Positions 1 through 8,200 of a stretch of DNA of 15,637 bases are shown piece by piece; within the stretch, counting starts at the first letter, position 1; the number at the start of each line of letters is the position of its first letter. A model generated the notes under the pieces. The model was not told the origin of the DNA. It worked only from the letters and a program-made list of their open reading frames with translations, and made no database searches. Position numbers and translations under genes: made by a program. The stretch comes from an uncultured Clostridium sp. (GTDB taxonomy: Bacteria > Bacillota > Clostridia > TANB77 > CAG-508), in the NCBI GenBank assembly GCA_946498265.1, contig CAMMNR010000030.1, forward strand, positions 1 to 15,637. Direction: 5' to 3'.

Positions 1-4
1 AAAA

Positions 5-37
5 TAGGGAAAAAAAGCCCCGTCCCCAAATTCCCTA
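5..37 (-). repeat. GGGGACG-loop palindrome, minus orientation
   Basis: TAGGGAA (5-11) pairs perfectly with TTCCCTA (31-37). The loop contains CCCCGTCCCC, which reads GGGGACGGGG on the minus strand. The same GGGGACG core fills the loops of two other hairpins in this window, at 8699 and 9743. The element lies just upstream of the rdgB ribosome binding site and may be the 3' end of whatever lies to the left. The stem is short, so thermodynamic support is modest; the shared core is the main evidence. Confidence 0.55.
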
Positions 38-39
38 CA

Positions 40-70
40 ACCCCGTCCCCAATTTCTCTATTTCCGTCCC
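40..70 (-). repeat. Partial second and third copies of the CCGTCCC repeat
   Basis: Positions 40-60 repeat 17-37 at a period of 23 bases (ACCCCGTCCCCAATTTCTCTA against GCCCCGTCCCCAAATTCCCTA, written on the plus strand). A third CCGTCCC core follows at 64-70. These look like degenerate or stacked copies of the palindrome at 5-37 without clear stems of their own. Confidence 0.5.
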
Positions 71-90
71 ACAGAAAGGAAGATACAGAA

Positions 91-678
91 ATGAAAGAAA
101 TAGTAATAGCATCAGGTAATAAAGGAAAAATAAAAGAAGTAAAAGAAATACTAAACGATTACAAAATAATTTCTTTAAAAGAATTAAATATTAATATAGA
201 CATAGAAATAGAAGAAAATGAAAAAACATTTTTAGAAAATGCAATAAAAAAAGCCACAGAAATTTCAAAGAATTTAAATGGAAAACTATGTATAGCTGAT
301 GATTCAGGAATAGAAATAGAATATTTAAATGGATTTCCAGGAGTACATACAAAAAGATGGATGGAAGGAACAGATAGACAAAGAAATTTAGCAATATTAG
401 ATAAATTACAAGGAGTTCCAAAAGATAAGAGAAAAATTACATTTACAACAGCTATGGCTCTTACAAATGGTAGGGATTTAATAACAGCAGAAGGGAAAAT
501 AGATGGTTATGTTTCAGAAAATATTAGGGGAGAAAATGGATTTGGTTTTGATGAAATATTTGAATTAGAAAATGGAAAAACTTTAGCAGAACTTTCAAAT
601 AATGAAAAAAATGAAATCAGTTCAAGAAAAAAAGCATTGGAAATATTAAAAGAAAAGCTGAAACAAAAAGAAATTTAA
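91..678 (+). CDS. rdgB: XTP/dITP diphosphatase (RdgB/HAM1 family)
   Basis: This cytoplasmic enzyme hydrolyses non-canonical purine triphosphates (XTP, dITP, ITP) to the monophosphate and pyrophosphate, keeping deaminated purines out of DNA and RNA. The 195-residue length is normal for the family. Visible motifs are the N-terminal ASGNKGK (7-13), the catalytic ADDSG with D70 and D71, PGV (83-85), GFGFDEIF (150-157) and ELS...EKN.IS (167-177). The usual SHR triplet near the C terminus reads SSR here (S177, S178, R179), so the conserved His is replaced by Ser. The ATG is preceded by AGAAAGGA at 73-80. No promoter is obvious in the 90 bases upstream, so it may be transcribed from a gene to the left. 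It probably forms a loose operon with the HD-domain gene 104 bases downstream. Family assignment is firm. Confidence 0.95.
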   Translation: MKEIVIASGNKGKIKEVKEILNDYKIISLKELNINIDIEIEENEKTFLENAIKKATEISKNLNGKLCIADDSGIEIEYLNGFPGVHTKRWMEGTDRQRNLAILDKLQGVPKDKRKITFTTAMALTNGRDLITAEGKIDGYVSENIRGENGFGFDEIFELENGKTLAELSNNEKNEISSRKKALEILKEKLKQKEI

Positions 679-752
679 TAGAAAAAGAAAAAAAGCTAAT
701 TAATTAAAATGGGAAAAATAATAGAAAAAGAAAAAATCTAATTAATTAAAAT
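677..752. repeat. Imperfect direct repeat, two 33-34 base copies
   Basis: 677-710 and 720-752 share AATAGAAAAAGAAAAAA followed by CTAATTAATTAAAAT, with a period of about 43 bases. The repeat starts at the rdgB stop codon and fills the gap to the HD-domain gene. It could be replication slippage in AT-rich DNA; no coding or regulatory role is visible. Confidence 0.6.
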
Positions 753-782
753 TAAAAAAATTAACAACAAATAGGAGAAAAA

Positions 783-1544
783 ATGAAAGATTTAGATAAA
801 GCGAGAGAAAATTATAAAAAATATTTATCAAATTATGATTTAAATGATGATAAAATAAAATCAAAAGTTGAACATTCATATCGAGTAGCGGGAATATCAA
901 GAAAAATAGCTAAAGATATGAGTTTGAATGAAGAAAAACAACAATTAGCAGAGTTGATAGGATTATTACATGATATAGGCAGATTTAAGCAATATGAAAC
1001 TTTTAAAAATTATAATGTAATAAGTCAATTCGACCATGGAGACTATGGCGCTGAACTATTAAATCATGAAATTAGAAAATATATAGAAACAAGTAAATAT
1101 GATAATATAATTATAAAAGCTGTAAAAAATCATAATAAATATAAAATAGAAGAAGACCTTACAGAAGAAGAACTATTTTTTTCAAAGCTTATACGAGATG
1201 CAGATAAAATAGATATATTATATGAATGTCTTAACATTTTTTGGAAAGGTAAAGAAGGATTAATCAATCAATCAATTTTATCAAATGAAATGTATGAGCA
1301 ATTTAAAAAGCAGAAACTTATAAAAATAGAAAAAGATAGAAATTATAACACAATTGATGATATGTTAATAACACTAGCATACACATTTGACATTAATTTT
1401 AAAGAGAGTTATAAATATATAAAAGAACAAGATTATATAAATAAAATAATGCAAAGATTTAAATTTAAAAATATAGAAACAAAAGAAAAAGTAAAAGAAC
1501 TAATAAATTTATTAAATAAATACATAGAAAATGAAAGCAAATAA
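783..1544 (+). CDS. HD-domain phosphohydrolase of unknown substrate
   Basis: A 253-residue soluble protein of the HD superfamily of metal-dependent phosphohydrolases, which commonly act on nucleotides or cyclic dinucleotides. Metal-ligand candidates appear in the expected order: H31 (in EHSYRV), the HD pair H63-D64 (LLHDIGR), H85 (FDHGDYG), H117 (KNHNKY) and D139 or D141 (RDADKID). The C-terminal third is lysine- and asparagine-rich and matches no motif I recognise. AGGAG at 773-777 sits about five bases before the ATG. The gene follows rdgB in the same direction, which fits a role in nucleotide housekeeping, but the substrate is not readable from sequence. I see no signal peptide or membrane segment. 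Confidence 0.85.
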   Translation: MKDLDKARENYKKYLSNYDLNDDKIKSKVEHSYRVAGISRKIAKDMSLNEEKQQLAELIGLLHDIGRFKQYETFKNYNVISQFDHGDYGAELLNHEIRKYIETSKYDNIIIKAVKNHNKYKIEEDLTEEELFFSKLIRDADKIDILYECLNIFWKGKEGLINQSILSNEMYEQFKKQKLIKIEKDRNYNTIDDMLITLAYTFDINFKESYKYIKEQDYINKIMQRFKFKNIETKEKVKELINLLNKYIENESK

Positions 1545-1587
1545 AGCTTAAAATTATATATCATTAAACAGGAATATTTCACGAATG

Positions 1588-1616
1588 CTTATTTCAATAT
1601 AAAAACAAGTTATAAT
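1588..1616 (+). promoter_or_regulatory. Possible sigma-A promoter for topB
   Basis: A perfect TATAAT lies at 1611-1616, about 30 bases before the topB start. The -35 position at a 17-base spacing (CTTATT) is poor, so this is only a candidate in very AT-rich DNA. Confidence 0.3.
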
Positions 1617-1647
1617 AAATAAAAATCTAAACAAAAAGGATGACAAA

Positions 1648-3645
1648 ATGAGTAAAAAATTAATAATAACAGAAAAACCATCAGTAGCAATGGAATTCGC
1701 AAAAGCATTAAAAATAACAACAAATAGGAAAAACGGATATTTAGAATCAGAAAATTGGATAATAACTTGGTGTGTAGGACATCTAGTAACAATGAGTTAT
1801 CCAGAAAAATATGATGAAAAACTAAAATTCTGGAGACTAGATACATTGCCATTTATTCCAAAAGAATGGAAATATGAAATCATACCACAAGTTGCAAACC
1901 AATTTAATATAGTAAAAGAATTAATGCAAAGAGAAGATATTGAAGAAATATATAATGCTGGAGACTCTGGACGTGAAGGAGAATACATACAAAGATTAGT
2001 ATTTATGATGGCAAAACCTAATCCAAAAGCAAAAATGAAAAGAGTATGGATAGACTCACAGACGCAAGAAGAAATTTTAAGGGGAATAAAAGAGGCAAAA
2101 CCAATGTCAGAATATGACAGTCTATCAGATAGTGCATATTTAAGAGCAAAAGAAGACTATTTAATTGGAATAAATTTCTCAAGATTACTTTCAATTATTT
2201 ATGGAAGAAGACTAGCCAAAAGTATAAATGAAGACAAAGCTTCAATATCAGTAGGTAGAGTAATGACTTGTGTTTTAGGAATGGTGGTATCAAGAGAAAG
2301 AGAAATCAGAGATTTTATAAAAACAAAATATTATAAGATAGTAGGAATATTTGGAGATGAAAAAGAAAATTTCAAAGCTGAATGGAAAGTAAATGAAAAA
2401 TCTAAAATGTTTGAATCTCCAAAAGTATACAATGAAACAGGATTTAAAAAAGAAAATGACGCAAAACAATTTATATCAGAATTACAAGGAAAAAAAGCTA
2501 TTATTTCAGAACTAAAAAAATCAAAGCAAAAAGAAAATGCACCATTATTATTTAACTTAGCTGAAATTCAAAATGAATGTACAAAAAGATTTAAAATAAA
2601 GCCAGACGAAACACTAGATATAATACAGAATTTATATGAAAAAAAATTAGTAACATATCCAAGAACAGATGCAAGAGTACTTTCAACAGCAGTTGCAAAA
2701 GAAATAACTAAAAATTTAAATGGAATAGCAAGAGGAATGAAAGATGAAGAAATACAAGGATATATAAAACAAATGTCAGAAGAAAAATATTCTACAAATT
2801 TGACAAAAACCAAATATGTAAATGATAGTAAAATAACAGACCACTATGCAATAATACCAACAGGACAAGGATATGAAAACTATAATCAATTAAATGATTT
2901 ACAAAAACAAATATATAAAGTAATAGTAAAAAGATTTTTAGCGATATTTTATCCACCAGCTGAATACAATAAAGTACAAGTTACAGTTGATATAGAAAAT
3001 GAGAAATTTTATTGTAGTGGAAAAGTATGTATAAAACAAGGTTTTTTAGAGGTATTAAAACCAATTAAAAATACTAAAAATCAATCAGAAAATAATAAAA
3101 AACAAGAAAACAATAATAACCCTGAAAATCAAGAAGAAAAAAACGAGAATAAAAATGAAAGTAAAGACGATAGCACAGATTTAGAAATATTGAAAAAATT
3201 AAAAAAAGGACAAGAAATACTAGTAAATAATTTTGAAATAAAAGAAGCAGAAACATCACCACCAACAAGATATAATTCTGGAACAATTATTTTAGCAATG
3301 GAAAATGCAGGAAAATTAATAGAAGATGAAGAACTAAGAGAACAAATTAAAGGTGCAGGAATAGGAACAAGTGCAACAAGAGGAGAAATAATTAAAAAAC
3401 TAGAAAAAATAAAATATATAAACATAAATTCAAAAACACAAATAGTAACCCCAACAAATAAAGGTGAAAATATATATGATATTGTTAAAATGTCAATGCC
3501 AGACATGTTAAATCCAAAACTCACAGCAAGCTGGGAAAAGGGATTAGATATGGTAGCTAAAAAAGAAATAAAACCAGATGAGTTTATGGTTAAATTAGAA
3601 AATTATATAAATTCTAAATTTAATAAATTAGTGGTAAAAATGTAA
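1648..3645 (+). CDS. topB: DNA topoisomerase III (type IA)
   Basis: A type IA topoisomerase that passes single strands through a transient tyrosine-linked nick, used in decatenation and recombination. The 665-residue protein starts with a TOPRIM domain (ITEKPSVA near 6-13, with E9). The acidic motif DSGREGE at 106-112 matches the type III form DxGREGE. The active-site tyrosine is Y337 in TYPRTDA (336-342). The late conserved stretch GIGTSATRGEII follows the linker. Residues 474-510 are a low-complexity Asn/Lys/Glu/Gln insert before the final catalytic-fold segment. The protein stops soon after the core, and I see no cysteine-rich zinc-finger tail. It is somewhat shorter than B. subtilis TopB (about 727 residues). 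AAAGGATG at 1636-1643 precedes the ATG. Transcription ends at the hairpin at 3755-3793. Confidence 0.95.
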   Translation: MSKKLIITEKPSVAMEFAKALKITTNRKNGYLESENWIITWCVGHLVTMSYPEKYDEKLKFWRLDTLPFIPKEWKYEIIPQVANQFNIVKELMQREDIEEIYNAGDSGREGEYIQRLVFMMAKPNPKAKMKRVWIDSQTQEEILRGIKEAKPMSEYDSLSDSAYLRAKEDYLIGINFSRLLSIIYGRRLAKSINEDKASISVGRVMTCVLGMVVSREREIRDFIKTKYYKIVGIFGDEKENFKAEWKVNEKSKMFESPKVYNETGFKKENDAKQFISELQGKKAIISELKKSKQKENAPLLFNLAEIQNECTKRFKIKPDETLDIIQNLYEKKLVTYPRTDARVLSTAVAKEITKNLNGIARGMKDEEIQGYIKQMSEEKYSTNLTKTKYVNDSKITDHYAIIPTGQGYENYNQLNDLQKQIYKVIVKRFLAIFYPPAEYNKVQVTVDIENEKFYCSGKVCIKQGFLEVLKPIKNTKNQSENNKKQENNNNPENQEEKNENKNESKDDSTDLEILKKLKKGQEILVNNFEIKEAETSPPTRYNSGTIILAMENAGKLIEDEELREQIKGAGIGTSATRGEIIKKLEKIKYININSKTQIVTPTNKGENIYDIVKMSMPDMLNPKLTASWEKGLDMVAKKEIKPDEFMVKLENYINSKFNKLVVKM

Positions 3646-3754
3646 AACACTCTAAAAGTAATTAATTTAATTACTCAAATTAAAACAGAAAGAAAAGTCT
3701 TAACATTTGTATTTATTATATCTTTCATTGTTAGGTTTTTATATTTTATAAAAG

Positions 3755-3793
3755 AAGAAAACAACTCACAGCATAGCTGTGAGTTGTTTTCTT
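3755..3793. terminator. Bidirectional intrinsic terminator between convergent genes
   Basis: An 18-bp perfect stem (3755-3772 with 3776-3793) has a 3-base loop, ATA. The stem is GC-rich at the tip (ACTCACAGC) and A/T-rich at the foot, giving T-rich tails in both directions. It lies between topB (plus) and the 103-residue gene (minus), and its right foot touches that gene's stop codon. Confidence 0.9.
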
Positions 3794-4104
3794 TACATGA
3801 CATAAACTCTTTTATCTTCCCAATCAAGGGATAATCTTCCTTGAGGGGTAGATGTTCCAAAACAAAGAGCTCTACATAAAGCGTTTTGTAATGATGCTTT
3901 ATTCAAGCTGTTTATTTTGTCTTGTTCCGTACAAGTAGGACATTCAGGCATTGGAAGGAATCTAAAATCCCGAATAGTCTTTGGAATATCCAAAAATTTA
4001 TCATCACTGTTATACACTCCACAAGGGAAATATACTGTAAATACTCCCTCTAAAGTTTCGACCTTCCAAATGCTAGATTGCTTTGTCATGTACATTTTTG
4101 CCAT
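3793..4104 (-). CDS. Unrecognised 103-residue cysteine-containing protein
   Basis: I do not recognise this protein. It is a genuine gene by context. Reading leftwards it has an extended -10 promoter (4206-4178), a near-perfect AAAGGAGGAGC ribosome binding site at 4118-4108, an ATG at 4104, and a strong terminator at its stop. The product is soluble with no signal peptide. It has five cysteines: C28, then C55-P-T-C58 and C77-x3-C81, which could make a four-cysteine metal site. Aromatic and hydrophobic residues cluster at 12-30 (IWKVETLEGVFTVYFPCGVY) and 91-103, suggesting a small beta-rich fold. By hand count GC over 3841-4080 is about 36%, above the roughly 27% sampled in mfd. That fits recent acquisition or a different selective history. 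It could be a small regulatory or phage-derived protein; no function is claimed. Confidence 0.75.
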   Translation of the reverse strand: MAKMYMTKQSSIWKVETLEGVFTVYFPCGVYNSDDKFLDIPKTIRDFRFLPMPECPTCTEQDKINSLNKASLQNALCRALCFGTSTPQGRLSLDWEDKRVYVM

Positions 4105-4118
4105 AATGCTCCTCCTTT

Positions 4119-4131
4119 CCCCATACTGGGG
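4119..4131 (-). promoter_or_regulatory. Small GC-rich hairpin abutting the Shine-Dalgarno
   Basis: CCCCA (4119-4123) pairs with TGGGG (4127-4131) across TAC. In the mRNA of the 103-residue gene this five-pair stem sits directly before the AAAGGAGG site at 4118. It is one of few GC-rich patches here and could affect translation or mRNA stability. Confidence 0.4.
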
Positions 4132-4155
4132 GCTGAAAATTAATTAATAGTTAAA

Positions 4156-4171
4156 AAGTGAATAATCACTT
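4156..4171 (-). promoter_or_regulatory. Inverted repeat at the predicted transcription start
   Basis: AAGTGA (4156-4161) pairs with TCACTT (4166-4171). Read on the minus strand the repeat falls where the transcript from the promoter at 4206-4178 should begin, and is followed by five T residues. It could be an operator, a 5' hairpin, or a weak terminator for the dehydrogenase gene ending at 4210. Confidence 0.4.
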
Positions 4172-4177
4172 ATAAAA

Positions 4178-4206
4178 ATTATATCATAAATAAACATAAA
4201 ATGCAA
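4178..4206 (-). promoter_or_regulatory. Sigma-A promoter of the 103-residue gene
   Basis: On the minus strand TTGCAT (4206-4201), a 17-base spacer and a perfect TATAAT (4183-4178) are present, with TG one base before the -10 (TGATATAAT). The expected start is near 4171. The leader to the ATG at 4104 would be about 65 bases. The -35 box lies only a few bases past the dehydrogenase stop codon. Confidence 0.7.
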
Positions 4207-4209
4207 AAA

Positions 4210-5112
4210 TCACACAATAGTCCCACCATTAACATGAATAATCTGGCCCGTAACATATCTAGAATCATCACTTGCAAGATACAAATAAGCAGGAGCAAGC
4301 TCAAAAGGTTGACCAGCACGTTTTAAAGGAGTATCAGTACCAAAAATTTCAATTTCTTGTTCATTAAAAGAAGAAGGGATAAGAGGAGTCCAAATAGGAC
4401 CAGGGGCAACAGCATTAACACGAATTTTCTGATCGGCAAGAGAAAGAGCAAGAGATTTAGTAAATACAGTTATAGCACCTTTAGTAGAAGAATAATCAAT
4501 TAAGTTCTTTTTTCCATCAAAAGCGGTAATAGAAGTAGTGTTAATAATACTACTATTAGCTTGTAAATATGGTAAAATAGCTTTAGTTAAATAGAAAAAA
4601 GTAAAAATATTAGTCTCAAAAGTATCTTTCAATTGTTGACTAGAAATATCTAAAATACTATTTTGAGGAAATTGAACTCCACAGTTATTAATCAAAATAT
4701 CAATTTTTCCAAAACAATTCATTGTAGTATCAGCAATATATTTAGAAAGATTTTCATCACGCAAATCACCAGGAATTAAAATACACTTTCTACCATAGCT
4801 TTCAACTATTTGTTTAGTATAATTTGCGTCTTCGTGCTCATTTAAATAACTAATTACAATATCAGCACCTTCTTTAGCAAATAAAATACTAATAGCACGA
4901 CCAATACCACTATCACCACCAGAAATTACTAGAACTTTATTTTGTAATTTACCACTTGGTATGTAACTAGGATTCTCTGAAATTGGTACAGGATTCATCT
5001 CATATTCTAAGCCAGGTTGTGCGGGTTGGTGTTGAGCAGGAAAAGTTAAAGGTGTTTTTAGATTTTCATCTTTATAACCCAAATAAGGTATCATAGGATA
5101 ATTTTCATTCAT
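4210..5112 (-). CDS. Short-chain dehydrogenase/reductase, GSP39/YdaD type
   Basis: A classical SDR oxidoreductase with a Rossmann fold that uses NAD(P)H on an unknown substrate. Numbered from the upstream ATG (302 residues), the cofactor loop is GGDSGIG (67-73) and NNCG (144-147) replaces the usual NNAG. The catalytic Ser-Tyr-Lys set is S196, Y209 and K213, and PG follows at 239-240. The N-terminal tail PAQHQPAQPG (27-36) is the lead-in typical of Bacillus general stress protein 39 relatives, in which a proline-rich tail precedes the SDR domain. Two in-frame ATGs exist. AAGGAGA (5127-5121) is only two bases from the ATG at 5118 but well spaced for the ATG at 5112, so I chose 5112 (300 residues). 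The gene is divergent from mfd across about 130 AT-rich bases. The family is sure; the substrate and stress regulation are inferred. Confidence 0.9.
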   Translation of the reverse strand: MNENYPMIPYLGYKDENLKTPLTFPAQHQPAQPGLEYEMNPVPISENPSYIPSGKLQNKVLVISGGDSGIGRAISILFAKEGADIVISYLNEHEDANYTKQIVESYGRKCILIPGDLRDENLSKYIADTTMNCFGKIDILINNCGVQFPQNSILDISSQQLKDTFETNIFTFFYLTKAILPYLQANSSIINTTSITAFDGKKNLIDYSSTKGAITVFTKSLALSLADQKIRVNAVAPGPIWTPLIPSSFNEQEIEIFGTDTPLKRAGQPFELAPAYLYLASDDSRYVTGQIIHVNGGTIV

Positions 5113-5189
5113 AAACATCGTCTCCTTAAAAATATTTGCATAATATTATATGCATTATAATTAAAAATATGATTATTTAAAATTTTTTC

Positions 5190-5218
5190 TTTAAATTTTT
5201 AAAAAAATATGATAAAAT
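5190..5218 (+). promoter_or_regulatory. Sigma-A promoter of mfd
   Basis: TTTAAA (5190-5195), a 17-base spacer and TAAAAT (5213-5218) are present, with an extended TGA before the -10. It lies just upstream of the AAAGGAGA ribosome binding site at 5233-5240. Confidence 0.55.
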
Positions 5219-5246
5219 ATAAAAGCGAAAATAAAGGAGAAACCAA

Positions 5247-8200
5247 ATGAATACCATATTAGGAGAATTAGGAAAAAATGAAAAATTCCTTCAACTAAAT
5301 GAACAAATAGAAAACAAACAAAGTCCAATACAAATATTGGGCTTAACTGACGTGGGAATGTTACAAATAATTGGAGCAATTAATGAATTTAACAAAAAGC
5401 CAATTTGCATAATAACATATAATGAAATACAAGCAAAAAGAATTTATGAAGATATAAGATACTTTACAGACAAAGTAGTACTATTTCCAAAAAAGGAAAT
5501 AGTGACATATGACTATATTGCAGAAAGCAAAGACTTACCATATGAAAGAATAGAAACACTAAATAAAATAATATCAAAGAAAAACTTAATAGTAGTAACA
5601 ACAATAGAAGCAATCCTACAAAAAATACCAGATAAAGAAATATTATATAAAAACGAAATAGAATTTAAAATTGGCGGAATATATAATTTAGAAGAAATAA
5701 AACAAAAACTAGTAAAATTAGGATATGTAAGATGCGACTTAATTGAAGGTAGAGGTCAATTTAGTGTAAGAGGAGATATTTTAGATATTTCAGTAACAGA
5801 AAATACAGGAATTAGAATTGAATTTTGGGGAGATGAAGTAGATTCAATCAGAAATTTCAATATAACAAGTCAAAGGTCAATAAATTCATTAGAAAAAACA
5901 ACAATATATCCAGCACATGAATACATTTTAGAAGGAAAAGTAGAAGACATCTGTTCTAAAATAAGAAAAATAGATAGAACCAAAGAACAAGAAGAAATCT
6001 TAGAAGAAGATATAGATCAAATAAAATCAGGAAACTATATTAGCAAAATTGACAAATATATAGAATGTTTTTATAGTAATCTAGTCACATTAATAGAATA
6101 CTTAAATAATAATTATTGTATTATATTAGATGAAGAAAGAAAAATAAATCAAAGAGCAAATAATATATTAAATGATAATGAAAATATAATAAAAGTATTG
6201 ATAGATAAACAAAAAATAGTCCCACAAGCAATAGAAGATATAAGTAATTATGAAGAAATAAAAGATAAATTAGAAACAAGACAACTAATATATGCTGAAA
6301 AAGAAGACAACACTAATTTAAATATTGAAAAATATAGTTTTAATTATAGACAATTAAATTATTATAAAAGTGAATTTGAAGAATTTATAAAAGACCTAAA
6401 AAAATGGATAGAAGCCAAAAGAAAAATATATGTTTTAGTTGATACAAAAGAAAAAGCAAAAAAATTAGAAAAAATATTTGAACAAGAAAATATAATATAT
6501 AAATATGAAGAAAAGCTAAATCAAACAATCATAGCAAAAAATACAGAAAGTATAATAACAATAACTTTAGGAAACTTATCAACAGGTTTTGAAAATATAG
6601 ACACAAATCAAGTAATAATATCAGCAAATAATTTAATTGATGGAGAAAAAAAGAAAAGAAAAGTTGCGCATCAAGCATTCAAAGAAGGAGAAAAAGTAGT
6701 ATTTGCAGACTTAAAAGTAGGAGACTATGTAGTTCATAGAACATATGGTATAGGAATATATATAGGTGTAAATACTATAAATGCTGACAATACAATAAAA
6801 GACTATATAAAAATAAAATATCAAAATGATGATATTTTGTATGTACCAACAAATCAGATGGACTCAATCAGAAAATACATTGGTGGAGATAAGATAAATC
6901 CTAAATTAAATAAGCTAGGAACTAAGGATTGGGAAAATACAAAAGCAAAAGTAAAGAAAAATCTAAGAGAAGTAGCAAGAGAATTAATAGAGTTGTATGC
7001 AAAAAGAGAAAAATCACAAGGATTTCAATTTAGTAAAGATACACCATGGCAAAATGAATTTGAATCAAAATTTCCATATCAAGAAACAGATGATCAATTA
7101 CGTTGTATAGAAGAAGTAAAAAAAGACATGGAAACTCCTAGACCAATGGACAGATTACTATGTGGAGATGTTGGCTATGGTAAAACAGAAGTAGCAATAA
7201 GAGCAGCTTTTAAAGCTGTTATGGATCAAAAACAAGTAGCATACTTAGCACCAACAACAGTACTAGCAGAACAACAATATCAAGAATTTAAAGAAAGAAT
7301 GAAAGACTATCCAATAAAAGTAGAAATTCTAAACAGATTCAAAAGCAAAAAATATCAAGATGAAGTAGTGAGAAAACTAAAACTAGGAGAAGTTGATATT
7401 GTAATTGGAACACATAGAATACTAAGCAAAGATATAGAATTTAAAGATTTGGGACTACTAATAATAGATGAAGAACATAGATTTGGAGTAAAAGCAAAAG
7501 AAAAAATAAAACAATACAAAACAAGTATAGATGTATTAACAATGACAGCAACACCAATACCTAGAACATTACATATGTCAATAGTAGGAATAAGAGACAT
7601 GTCAGTAATATACGAACCACCACAAAACAGAAAGCCAGTACAAACCTATGTATTAGAATATGATAAAGAAGTAATAAGAGAAGCAATAACAAAAGAACTA
7701 GAAAGAGGAGGTCAAGTCTTTTATATATTCAATAATGTACAAGGAATAGAAAGAAAAGCAATAGACATATCAGAATTAGTACCAGAAGCAGAAGTTACAT
7801 ATGCACATGGACAAATGACTGGAACTAAAATAGAAGACATAATGAAACAATTTATAGAAAGAAAAAGCAATGTATTAGTATGTACAACAATATTAGAATC
7901 AGGAATAGACATACCAAATGCAAACACAATAATAGTAGAAAATGCAGATAGAATGGGATTAGCACAATTATATCAAATACGTGGTAGAGTAGGAAGAAGT
8001 GATAGGCAAGCATATGCATATATAACATATAAAAGGGATAAACTATTGTCAGAAGTAGCAGACAAAAGACTTAAAGCAATAAAAGAATTTACAGAATTTG
8101 GGTCAGGATTTAAAATAGCAATGAGAGACCTAGAAATTCGTGGAGCTGGAAGTCTACTTGGAGAAATCCAGTCAGGACATTTAGAACAAGTTGGATATGA

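Noticed and set aside
17..70. CRISPR-like array at the left edge
   Set aside because: Repeat cores are only 7-16 bases, spaced 21-23 bases, with no unique spacers and no cas genes. They match the GGGGACG palindrome family instead.
3129..3524. Minus-strand 131-residue frame opposite topB
   Set aside because: It is a shadow of the AT-rich topB coding sequence, with low-complexity Ser/Phe content and no start signals.
3658..3674. GTAATTAA-T-TTAATTAC palindrome after topB
   Set aside because: The one-base centre cannot form an RNA hairpin with a full stem, and the sequence is A/T-rich; no function is supported.
3675..3860. Minus-strand 61-residue reading frame
   Set aside because: It overlaps the 103-residue gene in another frame, runs through the terminator stem and has no ribosome binding site.
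5145..5161. ATTATA-TGCAT-TATAAT palindrome in the mfd/dehydrogenase divergent region
   Set aside because: Short and purely A/T in the arms; it probably reflects overlapping -10-like sequences for the dehydrogenase rather than an operator.
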